Shown: positions 55,636 through 64,000 of the stretch, piece after piece
Numbering within the stretch: position 1 is the first letter of the stretch
Layout: the number at the start of each line of letters is the position of its first letter
Source: an uncultured Collinsella sp.
GTDB lineage: Bacteria; Actinomycetota; Coriobacteriia; Coriobacteriales; Coriobacteriaceae
DNA: 64,000 nt
NCBI GenBank assembly: GCA_902465265.1
Contig: CABQMF010000008.1
Span: forward strand, 1-64,000
Direction: 5' to 3'
Program-made: the position numbers and the translations under genes
Notes under the pieces: generated by a model
The model's database searches: none
What the model was told of the DNA's origin: nothing
Seen by the model: only the letters and a program-made list of their open reading frames with translations

Positions 55636-56889
55636 ATGGCGCAGGAACACGATCTGTTTGATGACATTATCGAGATCAGCAAGGGTTTCGATTTTCTTAA
55701 AAACCCGCTTGGCGGTGTGACCGATGCACTCGATCCGTCGGCGCCGCAGTGGAATCCTGCCGACTACAAGGAGCGCCCGCGCGGCAACACCATCCCGTGT
55801 TTGACCTGCAAAAACGAAAAGAGCGGCTGCACCGCGTGCATGGACGTATGCCCGGTCAACGCTATCGAGGTCGAGGAAGACTCCATCGAGATCCTCGACT
55901 CCTGTCGCAAGTGCGGCCTGTGCGCCGCTGCCTGTCCGACCGAGGCGATCATCTCGCCGCGCCTGGCGCCCAAAAACCTGTATGACGATATCGTCTCTGC
56001 CGCTACGAGCCATGAGACCGCCTACGTCACCTGCACGCGCGCCCTCAAGCGCATGCCGCGCGAAAACGAGGTCGTCGTTGCCTGCGTGGGCGATATTACG
56101 GCCGAGACTTGGTTCTCGGTGCTGGCGGACTATCCCAACGTGAGTGTGTACCTGCCGTTGGGCGTGTGCGATAAATGCCGCAACACCGGCGGTGAGGATA
56201 TTCTGGGCGAGGCGATTGCGAAGGCCGAGGAGTGGGCCGGTACGGGCATGGGCCTGGAGGTCGACCCCAAGAGCCTCAAATGCCATAAGCGCCGCGAGTA
56301 CGAGCGTAAGGAGTACATGGAAAAGATTGCCCGCACCACGGGTCTAACCGTGACTAAGCTCAACCCGGCGACGGCGGCACTGGCCTCGGTGACGCAGAAG
56401 TTGAAGGCCCACCGTCACCAGATCACGCAGCTCGAGCGTACGCTCAACACCATGTGCGGCACCACGACGACTAAGCGTCGCCGTTCGCTCACGCACGGGC
56501 GGCAGCTGGTGCTCTCGACGCTGCAGAACCACCCCGAGCTTGCCCAGAACATGCAGGTGAGCACGCCGGAGTGCGATTTTGACAAGTGCACGTCGTGCGG
56601 CGAGTGCGTCAACGTGTGCCCCACGTTTGCCTGCGATTTGGTGGGAAGCGGTCGCTTTGCACTGGAGTCCACGTATTGCCTAGGTTGCGGAGCCTGCGTC
56701 AAGGTGTGCCCCGAGCATGCGCTTAAGTTGGTTGAGCATGATGCATCCAACCTGGTCGTCGTCGATCCCGAGGCCGAGGAAAAGGCCGCCCAGAAGGCGA
56801 AGGCTCACGAAGAAGCTGAGAAGGTCAAGGCCGAGGCAAAGGCCAAGCTTGACAAGATGCTCGACCAGGTGGAAAAGCTCGCGGACTAG
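55636..56889 (+). CDS. Multi-cluster ferredoxin with coiled-coil tail
   Basis: A 417-residue iron-sulfur protein. Residues about 55-115 hold two 4Fe-4S motifs (CLTCKNEKSGCTACMDVCP; CRKCGLCAAACP). A middle domain (about 130-270) has isolated Cys (CVGD, VCDKCRN). Residues about 310-365 hold two more sites (CTSCGECVNVCP; CLGCGACVKVCP). A Lys/Ala/Glu coiled coil ends the protein. The ATG at 55636 follows GGGAGGGG. I do not recognise a named family; electron transfer to an oxidoreductase is the obvious guess. Confidence 0.8.
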   Translation: MAQEHDLFDDIIEISKGFDFLKNPLGGVTDALDPSAPQWNPADYKERPRGNTIPCLTCKNEKSGCTACMDVCPVNAIEVEEDSIEILDSCRKCGLCAAACPTEAIISPRLAPKNLYDDIVSAATSHETAYVTCTRALKRMPRENEVVVACVGDITAETWFSVLADYPNVSVYLPLGVCDKCRNTGGEDILGEAIAKAEEWAGTGMGLEVDPKSLKCHKRREYERKEYMEKIARTTGLTVTKLNPATAALASVTQKLKAHRHQITQLERTLNTMCGTTTTKRRRSLTHGRQLVLSTLQNHPELAQNMQVSTPECDFDKCTSCGECVNVCPTFACDLVGSGRFALESTYCLGCGACVKVCPEHALKLVEHDASNLVVVDPEAEEKAAQKAKAHEEAEKVKAEAKAKLDKMLDQVEKLAD

Positions 56890-56908
56890 CTAAAAGAGCG
56901 TACATGAT

Positions 56909-56939
56909 GGCCGGTGGGACAGGTACTGCCCCGCCGGCC
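56909..56939 (+). repeat. 3'-end hairpin with conserved GGGNCAGG loop, copy i (different stem)
   Basis: GGCCGG and CCGGCC pair around a loop containing GGGACAGGTAC. It lies 19 bases after the ferredoxin stop, in the same sense. Confidence 0.6.
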
Positions 56940-56944
56940 AAAAA

Positions 56945-57011
56945 AGTTGCGGTGGAATAGTTCCCGTCTTGCCCTTAAGCTGGCCATTCTAGGAACTATT
57001 CCACCGCAACT
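56945..57011. repeat. Perfect 20-bp inverted repeat between convergent genes
   Basis: Arms AGTTGCGGTGGAATAGTTCC (56945-56964) and its exact complement (56992-57011) enclose 27 bases. The 3' end of the GntR gene lies 9 bases beyond. It may terminate both strands, though no T run follows the stem on either strand; it may also be another mobile repeat. Confidence 0.75.
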
Positions 57012-57020
57012 AATAGATGG

Positions 57021-57776
57021 TTAGCTCATACTGCTCTGATGGGTCTCGCTGCCGTTATTGCGGCGGGTGACCGTTTCGTGGAGTAAAAAGAAGCTGGGAA
57101 CCTGCTTTGTCTCGGTGTATTCCATAAGGATGCCGTCGGCGTTGTAGGTCTGCCCGCGTACAACGGCGAGTGCGTTAAAGTCGTCGAGATCGAGTACGCG
57201 TGTATCCTCGGGCGTGGGATGCTCAATCGTTACATCGCGTTTGCCCGTGGCAATCTTAATTCCAAGGCCTTCTTCGAGGTAACGATAGATCGAGTCGTTG
57301 ACAATCTCGGGTGTCAGCCCCGGTACCTGTGAGCTTAGGTAATAGGAGTCGTCGGAGCACACGGCTCGTCCGTCTGCATAACGGATGCGTTTAGCACGTG
57401 TGAGTTCACAGCCTTCGGGAAACCCGGTAATCTTGGAGAGCGCCTTGTTACAGACGAGGAGCTCAAAGACAGTGGTGACCGTTTTGAGCTCAAAGCCTCG
57501 GCTAGCTGCGATTTCCTTAAAGGTCTCGAGTCCGCCGCCACCACGATTCGTCTCGTCACTGATGTTGCGAATGACGCGCATGCCTTTGCCTTGCTGGGGG
57601 AGCACGTATCCATCTGCCGCAAGCATCGAGATGGCGCGACGGACCGTCATGCGCGAACAGCCAAACAGTTGCGTGAGTTCAGTCTCCGAAGGCAGATAGC
57701 TTAGATAGGCGTATGTGCCGTCGTCAATCGACTGCTTCACGTTGTCATAAATGGTTTGGAAGATGGCTCGCGCCAT
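57021..57776 (-). CDS. GntR/HutC-family regulator
   Basis: A 251-residue repressor. Residues 1-75 are a GntR winged helix (YLPSETELTQLFGCSRMTVRRAISMLAADGYVLPQQGKG). Residues 95-240 are a UTRA effector domain like that of trehalose or phospho-glucoside regulators. The ATG at 57776 follows AGGAGA. It lies downstream of the zinc dehydrogenase on the same strand and likely controls this sugar locus through the TCTAGACAAG-type sites at 58914-59079. Confidence 0.88.
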   Translation of the reverse strand: MARAIFQTIYDNVKQSIDDGTYAYLSYLPSETELTQLFGCSRMTVRRAISMLAADGYVLPQQGKGMRVIRNISDETNRGGGGLETFKEIAASRGFELKTVTTVFELLVCNKALSKITGFPEGCELTRAKRIRYADGRAVCSDDSYYLSSQVPGLTPEIVNDSIYRYLEEGLGIKIATGKRDVTIEHPTPEDTRVLDLDDFNALAVVRGQTYNADGILMEYTETKQVPSFFLLHETVTRRNNGSETHQSSMS

Positions 57777-57841
57777 GACGGTCTCCTAGAGCTGAGTGCG
57801 CGAGCGGTGGATGAGGACTGCTCGCGCAGATGTCGATCGAT

Positions 57842-58867
57842 TTACTTGCTGGGGTCGATTATATATTTACCCATGGCACGCAGAGCTGGGTCTGACAGGA
57901 TGGCGCCGAGTTCGTCGAGGGAAGCCACCTTGGCGACCATCGAGGATACGTCGAGCCTGCCAGAGTCGATGAGCTCGAGCGCGCGACGCTGCGTATAAGG
58001 GTTGATGTAGGACGAGGTAAGCACGAGCTCCTTCTGGAAGACCTCGAAGGGCTTGACGGTGATTGTCTCATCGGGCTTGGTGAGGCCGAACATCATGACC
58101 GTAGCCTTGTGGCCGGCGATCTGGATGGCCTGCTCGATGGTGACGGGCTTGCCAACACACTCGATAACGACATCGACGTTGCCGACGCCCTCCTGCTTCA
58201 GGCGGGCCGGGACGTCCTCGTGGATGGAATCAATTGCCAGGTCGGCGCCGAGTTTGAGCGCAACCTCGCGCTTGCCTTCGACAGGCTCGAGCAAGACAAC
58301 CTTGGTGGCGCCGGCGTTTTTAGCAAGCTGCATCATGAGCAGACCGATCATGCCACCGCCGATAACAACAACTGTGCTGCCGGGCTTGATGTTGCACATA
58401 TCGATGCCGTGCAGGCAGCAGGCGACGGACTCGGTCATAGCACCCTGCTCAAAGCTGGTGTGATCGCCCAACTTGTAGACTTGCTGCATATCGACGGAGC
58501 AGTACTCGGCAAAGCCGCCGTTAACGGTGGTGCCGTAACCGGTCATATGCTCGCAGTAGTGGTTGATTCCGTCGCGGCAGGGTTCGCAGCAGCCGCAGGG
58601 ATGGTTTGGGTCGATGCACACGCGATCGCCCGGTTTAAAGCCAGCGACGTCGCTGCCCACGGCCTCGACAACGCCCGCGAACTCATGACCAAGGATCGTG
58701 GGCGGGGTAACGTCGGCCGCGCCCTTGTCGCCTTCATAGATATGCACGTCGGTGCCGCAGACGCCGCAAGCTTTGACGTTGATCAGAACGTCGCGCTTGC
58801 CCACGGCCGGCTTTGCCGATTCCTCGACTCTGAGGTCGTGCTTTCCATAGAAGACCGCGCTTTTCAT
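57842..58867 (-). CDS. Zinc-dependent medium-chain dehydrogenase
   Basis: A 341-residue sorbitol/threonine-dehydrogenase-like enzyme. Catalytic zinc ligands lie in KACGVCGTD and LGHEFAG. The structural zinc Cys set is PNHPCGCCEPCRDGINHYC. The NAD fold is VVVIGGGMIGLLMMQLA. The ATG at 58867 follows AAGGAG. It is transcribed divergently from the PTS genes and followed by the GntR gene, so it probably acts on the imported sugar or its derivative. Confidence 0.9.
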   Translation of the reverse strand: MKSAVFYGKHDLRVEESAKPAVGKRDVLINVKACGVCGTDVHIYEGDKGAADVTPPTILGHEFAGVVEAVGSDVAGFKPGDRVCIDPNHPCGCCEPCRDGINHYCEHMTGYGTTVNGGFAEYCSVDMQQVYKLGDHTSFEQGAMTESVACCLHGIDMCNIKPGSTVVVIGGGMIGLLMMQLAKNAGATKVVLLEPVEGKREVALKLGADLAIDSIHEDVPARLKQEGVGNVDVVIECVGKPVTIEQAIQIAGHKATVMMFGLTKPDETITVKPFEVFQKELVLTSSYINPYTQRRALELIDSGRLDVSSMVAKVASLDELGAILSDPALRAMGKYIIDPSK

Positions 58868-58903
58868 GGTGACTCCTTAACGTGGCGGTGAATATTGTAA
58901 TGA

Positions 58904-58932
58904 AGTATAGGCATGTCTACAGGTATAGACAA
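58904..58932 (-). promoter_or_regulatory. Promoter of the zinc dehydrogenase-gntR unit
   Basis: On the minus strand TTGTCT (58927-58932) and TATACT (58904-58909) are exactly 17 bp apart. The operator-like dyad TGTCTA/TAGACA (58914-58931) lies over the spacer and -35. Confidence 0.7.
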
Positions 58933-59079
58933 GCACATCTAGACAAGTTGAAAAGAAATATATTTTGCGGCCATAAGCTATGTTAGATTTAGCAGGCAAA
59001 ATACTGGACTTATACCGTTTACGGCCAATAATCGACCGCTGACCGAACATAGAAACCGTATCAACTTGTCTAGATAAGT
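58914..59079. promoter_or_regulatory. Three GntR-type operator candidates in the divergent region
   Basis: TGTCTACAGGTATAGACA (58914-58931), ATCTAGACAAGT (58937-58948) and ACTTGTCTAGATAAGT (59064-59079). The second and third are near reverse complements of each other. They flank the divergent promoters, with a possible -10 TATGAT at 59082-59087 for the PTS gene. The pattern fits control by the neighbouring GntR protein. Confidence 0.6.
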
Positions 59080-59224
59080 GATATGATAAAAATAGAAGCA
59101 CAAGAAGCCGGGGACACGGGCCCACCCGTCCAATTGCACGAGGTACACGCAAACGGCGCGTCTGCGGTCTCGAGTGAAGCCAAAACCGCAGTCGCTCCGA
59201 ATGAAGAGAGGGGGATTCCCCGTC

Positions 59225-60835
59225 ATGATGCAAAAGATACAACGTTTCGGCGGTGCAATGTACACGCCTGCAATTCTTTTCGCATTTTCCGGAATTGTCG
59301 TTGGCCTGGGTACGTTGTTTACCACCGAGGCGATCTTTGGCGAGATGGCCACTGCGGGCCATCTTTGGTTTGATTGCTGGAATGTGCTGCTCCAGGGTGG
59401 TTGGACGCTCTTTAACCAGATGCCGTTGCTGTTTTGCGTAGCGTTGCCAATCTCGCTCGCGAACAAGCAGAACGCTCGCTGCTGCATGGAGGCTTTGGCC
59501 ATCTACCTTACCTTCAACTACTTTGTAAGCACAATCTTGGGGCAGTGGGGCCCTGTCTTTGGTGTCGACTATTCTGTCGAGGCGGGCAGCGGTACTGGTC
59601 TTGCCACTATCGCAAGCATCAAAACGCTTGACATGGGCATCATGGGCGCGCTCATTATCTCTGGTATCGCCACGATGCTGCATAACAAGTTCTTCGACAC
59701 CGAACTTCCTGAGTGGCTGGGCGTGTTCTCGGGTTCCGTGTTCATCTATATGATCGGTTTCTTCGTTATGGTTCCGGTCGCTCTTATCGCCTGCCTGGTG
59801 TGGCCGCATGTTCAGGCTGCTATCTCTGCCTTCCAGGGATTCATCCTTTCCGCCGGTACGTTTGGCGTGGGTGTCTTTGCTTTCTTCGAGCGCGTGCTGA
59901 TCCCTACAGGCCTGCACCACTTTATCTATACGCCGTTCTATTACGACAACGCGGCGGTCAACGGCGGCATCTTTGCTGCTTGGGCCAACATCCTGCCCCA
60001 ACTGGCTGCCGATCCGAGCATTGCTCTTAAGGATGCCGCACCCTGGGCTGCCTATACCTGCCCTGGTTGGACTAAGGTCTTCGGCTCGCTTGGCGTCGCC
60101 ATTGCGTTTTATATGACCGCCAAACCCGAGCGCAAGCAGCGCGTCAAGGCTCTGCTGATCCCGGTCACCCTTACCGCTATGCTTTGCGGTATTACCGAGC
60201 CGCTTGACTTCACCTTCCTGTTCATCGCGCCCGGCCTGTTCGTCGTCCACTGCGTGCTCGGAGCGCTTGGCTGCATGGCTCAAAACCTCCTTGGCGTCGT
60301 GGGTATCTTCGACGGCGGCATCATCTCGATGCTCTCGTGGGACTGGCTGCCCCTTTGGGCCGCACACGGTCTGCAGTACGCCATCTCCATCCTTGTCGGT
60401 CTGTGCTTTACCGCTCTTTGGGTTGTGGTCTTCCGTTTCCTGATCGTCAAGTTCGACTTTAAGACCCCCGGTCGCGAGGATGACGATGTTGAGGTCGAGC
60501 TCAAGTCCAAGGCCGACTACAAGCAAAAGCAGGGCGGTGCTGCTGCTGGCAAATCGGCCGTCCAGAGTAAAGATGATGAGCGCTTGGTGCTTGCCGAGAA
60601 CATCCTCGATCTGCTCGGTGGCACGGATAACATCATCGATGTAACGAACTGCGCTACCCGTCTGCGCGTTAACGTCAAGGACAAGAGCGTCGTTGCGCCC
60701 GAGGCTTCCTTCAAGGCGATCGGTACGCATGGCTTGGTGGTCCAAGGTCAGTCAATCCAGGTCATCATCGGCCTTAGCGTCCCGCAGGTTCGCGAGAAGT
60801 TCGAGAGTCTTCTGAAGTTCGAGAGTCTTCTGTAA
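59225..60835 (+). CDS. PTS EIICB, alpha-glucoside/maltose type
   Basis: A 536-residue sugar permease. Residues 1-425 are EIIC of the glucose superfamily (start QRFGGAMYTPAILFAFSGI; TGLHHFIYTPFYY; CGITEPLDFTFLF, the conserved sugar-binding motif). After a Lys/Gln linker, residues about 455-530 are EIIB with the phosphorylated Cys in VTNCATRLRV. No EIIA domain is fused; the EIIA at 30.5 kb could serve it. The ATG at 59225 follows AGAGGGGG. The last 12 residues are a direct six-residue duplication (KFESLLKFESLL). Confidence 0.9.
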   Translation: MMQKIQRFGGAMYTPAILFAFSGIVVGLGTLFTTEAIFGEMATAGHLWFDCWNVLLQGGWTLFNQMPLLFCVALPISLANKQNARCCMEALAIYLTFNYFVSTILGQWGPVFGVDYSVEAGSGTGLATIASIKTLDMGIMGALIISGIATMLHNKFFDTELPEWLGVFSGSVFIYMIGFFVMVPVALIACLVWPHVQAAISAFQGFILSAGTFGVGVFAFFERVLIPTGLHHFIYTPFYYDNAAVNGGIFAAWANILPQLAADPSIALKDAAPWAAYTCPGWTKVFGSLGVAIAFYMTAKPERKQRVKALLIPVTLTAMLCGITEPLDFTFLFIAPGLFVVHCVLGALGCMAQNLLGVVGIFDGGIISMLSWDWLPLWAAHGLQYAISILVGLCFTALWVVVFRFLIVKFDFKTPGREDDDVEVELKSKADYKQKQGGAAAGKSAVQSKDDERLVLAENILDLLGGTDNIIDVTNCATRLRVNVKDKSVVAPEASFKAIGTHGLVVQGQSIQVIIGLSVPQVREKFESLLKFESLL

Positions 60836-60853
60836 ACCATCGTCCATCGAAAC

Positions 60854-60893
60854 AATCGGCCTTGCAGAGCCGGTATGCACCGCAAGGCCGATT
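60854..60893 (+). terminator. Hairpin between the PTS and GH4 genes
   Basis: AATCGGCCTTGC and GCAAGGCCGATT form a perfect 12-bp stem without a clear T run. It may attenuate or stabilise the PTS mRNA. Confidence 0.55.
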
Positions 60894-60991
60894 CTAGAGA
60901 TAAAAAACTCCACTTCTAGGTAACAATTCCAAACCGCGCAAGGCCGCGTGCGGGGACGGATTGAGCAAGCGGCCAGAATGAGGAGGACATC

Positions 60992-62335
60992 ATGTCCAAG
61001 AAGAACTATGCCGTGACCATTGCCGGCGGTGGCTCCACCTTTACCCCGGGCATTGCCCTGATGCTGCTCGAGGAGCGCGACCGCTTCCCGGTCAACAAGG
61101 TGACCTTCTACGACAACAACGCCGAGCGCCAGGAGACCGTGGCCAAGGCCTGCGAGATCTACTTCCACGAGAACGCCCCCGAGGTTGAGTTTAGCTACAC
61201 CACCGACCCCGAGACCGCATTCACCGGGACCGACTTCGTCCTTGCTCACATCCGCGTCGGCCTGTACGCCATGCGCGAGCTCGACGAGAAGATTCCTCTC
61301 AAGTACGGCTGCGTTGGCCAAGAGACCTGCGGTGCCGGCGGTATCGCCTACGGCATGCGCTCCATCGGTGGTGTCATCGAGATCCTCGACTACATGGAGA
61401 AGTACAGCCCCAACGCCTGGATGCTCAACTACTCCAACCCCGCGGCCATCGTCGCCGAGGCCTGCCGCGTGCTGCGCCCCAACAGCCGCATCATCAACAT
61501 CTGCGACATGCCGATCGACCTTATGGATAAGATGAGCCGTATGTGCGGCATCAAGGATCGTCGCGAGCTGCAGTATAGCTACTACGGCCTCAACCACTTT
61601 GGTTGGTGGAGCAAGATCTACGACAAGGATGGCAACGACCTCATGCCGCAGATTAAGGAGCACATGGCTAAGAACGGCTACCTGGACGGCATCGAGCACG
61701 AGGCCGGTAAGGAGCAGCATGTCGAGGAGAGCTGGATTCACACCTTCGGCAAGGCCAAGGATGTCTATGCTGTCGATCCCGAGACGATTCCCAACACCTA
61801 CCTCAAGTACTACCTGTACCCGGACTATGTTGTCGAGACGTCTGACCCCAACTACACTCGCGCCAATGAGGTTATGGACGGCCGCGAGAAGAAGGTCTTT
61901 GGCGCTTGCCGCGACATCATCGCCAAGGGTACTGCCAAGGACGGCGGCTTTGAGCCCGACGTACACGCCAACTACATCGTCGACCTTGCCTGCGCGCTGG
62001 CCGAGAACACGCTCGAGCGCTTCCTGCTGATTGTCCCCAACGATGGTGCTGTGCCAAACTTCGACCCGACGGCCATGGTCGAGGTGCCTTGCATCGTTGG
62101 CTCCAACGGCTTTGAGAAGATCTGCCAGGGCCCGATCCCGCAGTTCCAGAAGGGCCTGATGGAGCAGCAGGTTTCCGTCGAGAAGCTCGTTGTCCAGGCT
62201 TGGGTCGAGGGCAGCTACCAGAAGCTCTGGCAGGCGCTCACGCTCTCCAAGACCATTCCTTCGGCAAGCGTTGCCAAGCAGATCCTGGACGAGCTCATCG
62301 AGGCCAACAAGGATTTCTGGCCCGAGCTTAAGTAA
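60992..62335 (+). CDS. Family 4 glycosidase, 6-phospho-alpha-glucosidase
   Basis: A 447-residue NAD- and metal-dependent GH4 enzyme that cleaves phosphorylated alpha-glucosides after PTS import. The NAD motif is GGGSTFTPG. The NYSNPA and CDMP motifs, the latter typical of the phospho-alpha-glucosidase branch (GlvA/MalH), are present. The metal/substrate His is in YYGLNHFGWW. The start follows GAGGAGG. Its partner is the EIICB upstream. Confidence 0.92.
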   Translation: MSKKNYAVTIAGGGSTFTPGIALMLLEERDRFPVNKVTFYDNNAERQETVAKACEIYFHENAPEVEFSYTTDPETAFTGTDFVLAHIRVGLYAMRELDEKIPLKYGCVGQETCGAGGIAYGMRSIGGVIEILDYMEKYSPNAWMLNYSNPAAIVAEACRVLRPNSRIINICDMPIDLMDKMSRMCGIKDRRELQYSYYGLNHFGWWSKIYDKDGNDLMPQIKEHMAKNGYLDGIEHEAGKEQHVEESWIHTFGKAKDVYAVDPETIPNTYLKYYLYPDYVVETSDPNYTRANEVMDGREKKVFGACRDIIAKGTAKDGGFEPDVHANYIVDLACALAENTLERFLLIVPNDGAVPNFDPTAMVEVPCIVGSNGFEKICQGPIPQFQKGLMEQQVSVEKLVVQAWVEGSYQKLWQALTLSKTIPSASVAKQILDELIEANKDFWPELK

Positions 62336-62375
62336 GAACTGCTGTCTCGAACCCTCACGCATCTCTGCTTCATTT

Positions 62376-62419
62376 GCGCCGCCGCGGTGTCCGGATTCGC
62401 CCGGATGCTGCGGCGGCGC
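62376..62419 (+). terminator. Hairpin after the GH4 gene
   Basis: GCGCCGCCGC and GCGGCGGCGC pair perfectly; only a weak T tract follows (TATACTTATG), which also offers a -10 box, TATACT, for ychF. Confidence 0.6.
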
Positions 62420-62462
62420 TATACTTATGAAGTTTGAAGTACCTGTACCAAAAGGAGCTGTC

Positions 62463-63539
62463 GTGTCCCTTTCCATCGGTATCGTGGGCCTGCCCAACGT
62501 GGGCAAGTCGACGCTGTTCACCGCGCTTACCAAAAAGACCGGCCTTGCCGCCAACTACCCGTTTGCCACGATCGACCCCAACGTGGGTATCGTCGATGTG
62601 CCCGATAGCCGCCTGCAAAAGCTTGCCGACATCGTCAACCCTGGCCGCATTGTGCCGGCTACGGTCGAGTTTGTCGACATCGCTGGCCTGGTGAAGGGTG
62701 CCAACGAGGGGGAGGGCCTGGGCAACCAGTTCTTGGCAAACATCCGCGAGACCGACGCCATCTGCGAGGTCGTGCGCTACTTTAAGGACCCCAACGTCAT
62801 GCGTGAGGTGGGCCGCACGGGCGAGTTCGTCGATCCCGCCGGCGATGCCGACACCATCATGACCGAGCTCATCCTGGCCGATATGGGCACACTCGAGAAG
62901 CAGCTGCCTAAGCTCGAGAAGGAGGCCAAGCGCGACAAGGAGCTCATGCCCAAGTTTGAGGTCGCCAAGCGCCTGCTTGCCTGGCTCAACGAGGGCAAGC
63001 GCGCCGCATCCATGGAGATGACCGACGAGGAGCGTGCTGCCGCCAAGGGCCTGTTCCTGCTCACCATGAAGCCCATCCTGTATGTGGCCAACGTGGACGA
63101 GGACATGCTCAACGACGATCTGGCGCCCATCGATGGTGTCAAGCCGCTGCCCATCTGCGCCAAGATTGAGGCCGAGCTTTCCGAGCTCGATCCTGAGGAC
63201 GCCGCCGACTACCTGGAGAGCCTGGGCCTGGAGCAGCCCGGTCTGGACGTGCTCGCGCAGGCGGCCTATAAGCTGCTCGGCCTGCAGTCGTTCTTTACGG
63301 CCGGCGAGATGGAGGTCAAGGCCTGGACGGTTCGTCAGGGCGCGACCGCCCCGCAGGCCGCCGGCGTCATCCACACCGATTTTGAACGCGGCTTTATTAA
63401 GGCCGAGGTTATTGGCTACGACGACTACATCGAGCTCGGCGGCGAGCAGGGCGCCAAGGCCGCCGGCAAGCTGCGCATTGAGGGCAAGGACTATGTCATG
63501 GCCGATGGCGACGTCGTGCACTTCCGCTTTAACGTGTAA
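62463..63539 (+). CDS. ychF: Ribosome-binding ATPase YchF (Obg-like)
   Basis: A 358-residue P-loop NTPase of the OBG family that binds ribosomes and prefers ATP. G1 is GLPNVGKST, G3 is DIAGLVKGA, and the non-canonical G4 region is YVANVDED. The C-terminal TGS domain (about 275-358) ends GDVVHFRFNV. The start is GTG at 62463 with AAGGAG five bases upstream; the frame is open far upstream. Confidence 0.95.
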   Translation: MSLSIGIVGLPNVGKSTLFTALTKKTGLAANYPFATIDPNVGIVDVPDSRLQKLADIVNPGRIVPATVEFVDIAGLVKGANEGEGLGNQFLANIRETDAICEVVRYFKDPNVMREVGRTGEFVDPAGDADTIMTELILADMGTLEKQLPKLEKEAKRDKELMPKFEVAKRLLAWLNEGKRAASMEMTDEERAAAKGLFLLTMKPILYVANVDEDMLNDDLAPIDGVKPLPICAKIEAELSELDPEDAADYLESLGLEQPGLDVLAQAAYKLLGLQSFFTAGEMEVKAWTVRQGATAPQAAGVIHTDFERGFIKAEVIGYDDYIELGGEQGAKAAGKLRIEGKDYVMADGDVVHFRFNV

Positions 63540-63550
63540 GGACGACGCGC

Positions 63551-63934
63551 ATGTTTAAATATGGCAAAAAAGCTGGCTACATGGGTATTGCGCTGCTCGT
63601 ACTTGCGGTGATTCCGCTGGTGGTTGCAGCGTGTGTTATCCCCAACATTGGTCCCGAGGTGGCAACAAAGTTTAATGCCGCCGGCGAGGTGACGCGCTGG
63701 GGCAAGAGCTACGAGTTGCTGGCACTGCCGGTGCTCAACCTGCTGCTGAGCGTGGCGACGTACTTTACGGCGGGACGCCAGGCAAAAAACAACGAGGACT
63801 CCGCTGTGATGGCACGCCTTGCGTGCGAGCGCTACCTGCGTAACGGCTGCATCACGGGTGTGTTCCTCAATGTAATCAACGTCTACTTTATGTATTCGGC
63901 GATTACTGGAACGGGCTTTGGCTTTGGTTTCTAG
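63551..63934 (+). CDS. Small membrane protein, DUF1648-like
   Basis: A 127-residue protein with three or four hydrophobic segments (about 10-32, 55-72, 98-118). The extracellular loop IGPEVATKFNAAGEVTRWGKS matches the pattern of DUF1648/SdpI N-terminal domains (P...FN..G....W). It starts 11 bp after ychF and is probably co-transcribed. Function unknown. The last 66 bases of the window after it show no feature. Confidence 0.65.
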   Translation: MFKYGKKAGYMGIALLVLAVIPLVVAACVIPNIGPEVATKFNAAGEVTRWGKSYELLALPVLNLLLSVATYFTAGRQAKNNEDSAVMARLACERYLRNGCITGVFLNVINVYFMYSAITGTGFGFGF

Positions 63935-64000
63935 CTTGTCCTTTTAGGCAACGAGCCTGCACACATATTCAATGGCTGCTGCGAGGCCGCCGCTCGATCG

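Overview
This is a chromosomal window from a moderately GC-rich Gram-positive anaerobe, most likely a Coriobacteriia member close to Collinsella. I infer this from overall protein character, a type III glutamine synthetase, gatCAB, a fused MurT-GatD lipid II amidation enzyme, LPXTG-type pili with a class C sortase, many ferredoxins and PTS sugar uptake. No database search was possible, so the genus is an inference. No prophage, IS element or cas gene is visible.

Layout. 0-8.5 kb: a Phd/PIN toxin-antitoxin pair, a MATE pump with its MerR regulator (minus), molybdenum cofactor genes (moaA, a moaC-mobB fusion), an MFS transporter and a HAD phosphatase. 8.5-18.4 kb: a surface pilus locus (giant tip-like protein, a GC-rich accessory pilin, a major pilin), then an unrelated winged-helix gene with a decayed partner, then the class C sortase. 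18.7-22.5 kb: gatC-gatA-gatB. 22.9-27 kb: a small membrane protein and a P1B-like ATPase under a palindromic metal-type operator, a hypothetical gene, and tmRNA (ssrA) followed by a repeat-rich zone. 27-35.5 kb: patatin lipase, rplM-rpsI, glmM, PTS EIIA, nagB and a 999-residue SARP-type regulator. 35.5-43 kb (minus): yhbY, a methyltransferase, a UPF0210 protein and the folate/methionine operon metF - activation domain - metH. 43-51.4 kb: glutamine synthetase III, a flavodoxin-ferredoxin, tRNA-Glu, murT-gatD and two paralogous helical-repeat proteins. 51.9-56.9 kb: three iron-alcohol/glycerol dehydrogenase family genes and a multi-cluster ferredoxin. 57-64 kb: a GntR-controlled phospho-alpha-glucoside locus (PTS EIICB, GH4 glucosidase, zinc dehydrogenase), ychF and a small membrane protein.

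The most unusual content is non-coding. At least two families of structured elements sit just after stop codons, always in the same sense as the upstream gene. One is a short hairpin with a fixed GGGRCAGG-type loop and interchangeable stems (seven good copies). The other is a large 3'-UTR structure with 32-35 bp perfect arms, a covarying apical hairpin with a fixed ATTAA loop, and conserved flanks; both copies lie between a stop codon and an ordinary terminator. Downstream of tmRNA there is a five-unit, 62-nt-period array of hairpins whose stems show compensatory changes. Downstream of both tmRNA and tRNA-Glu there are GC-rich elements that carry copies of the neighbouring RNA's T-arm or 3' end. 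Most antisense open frames in this GC-rich DNA are artefacts and are left out.
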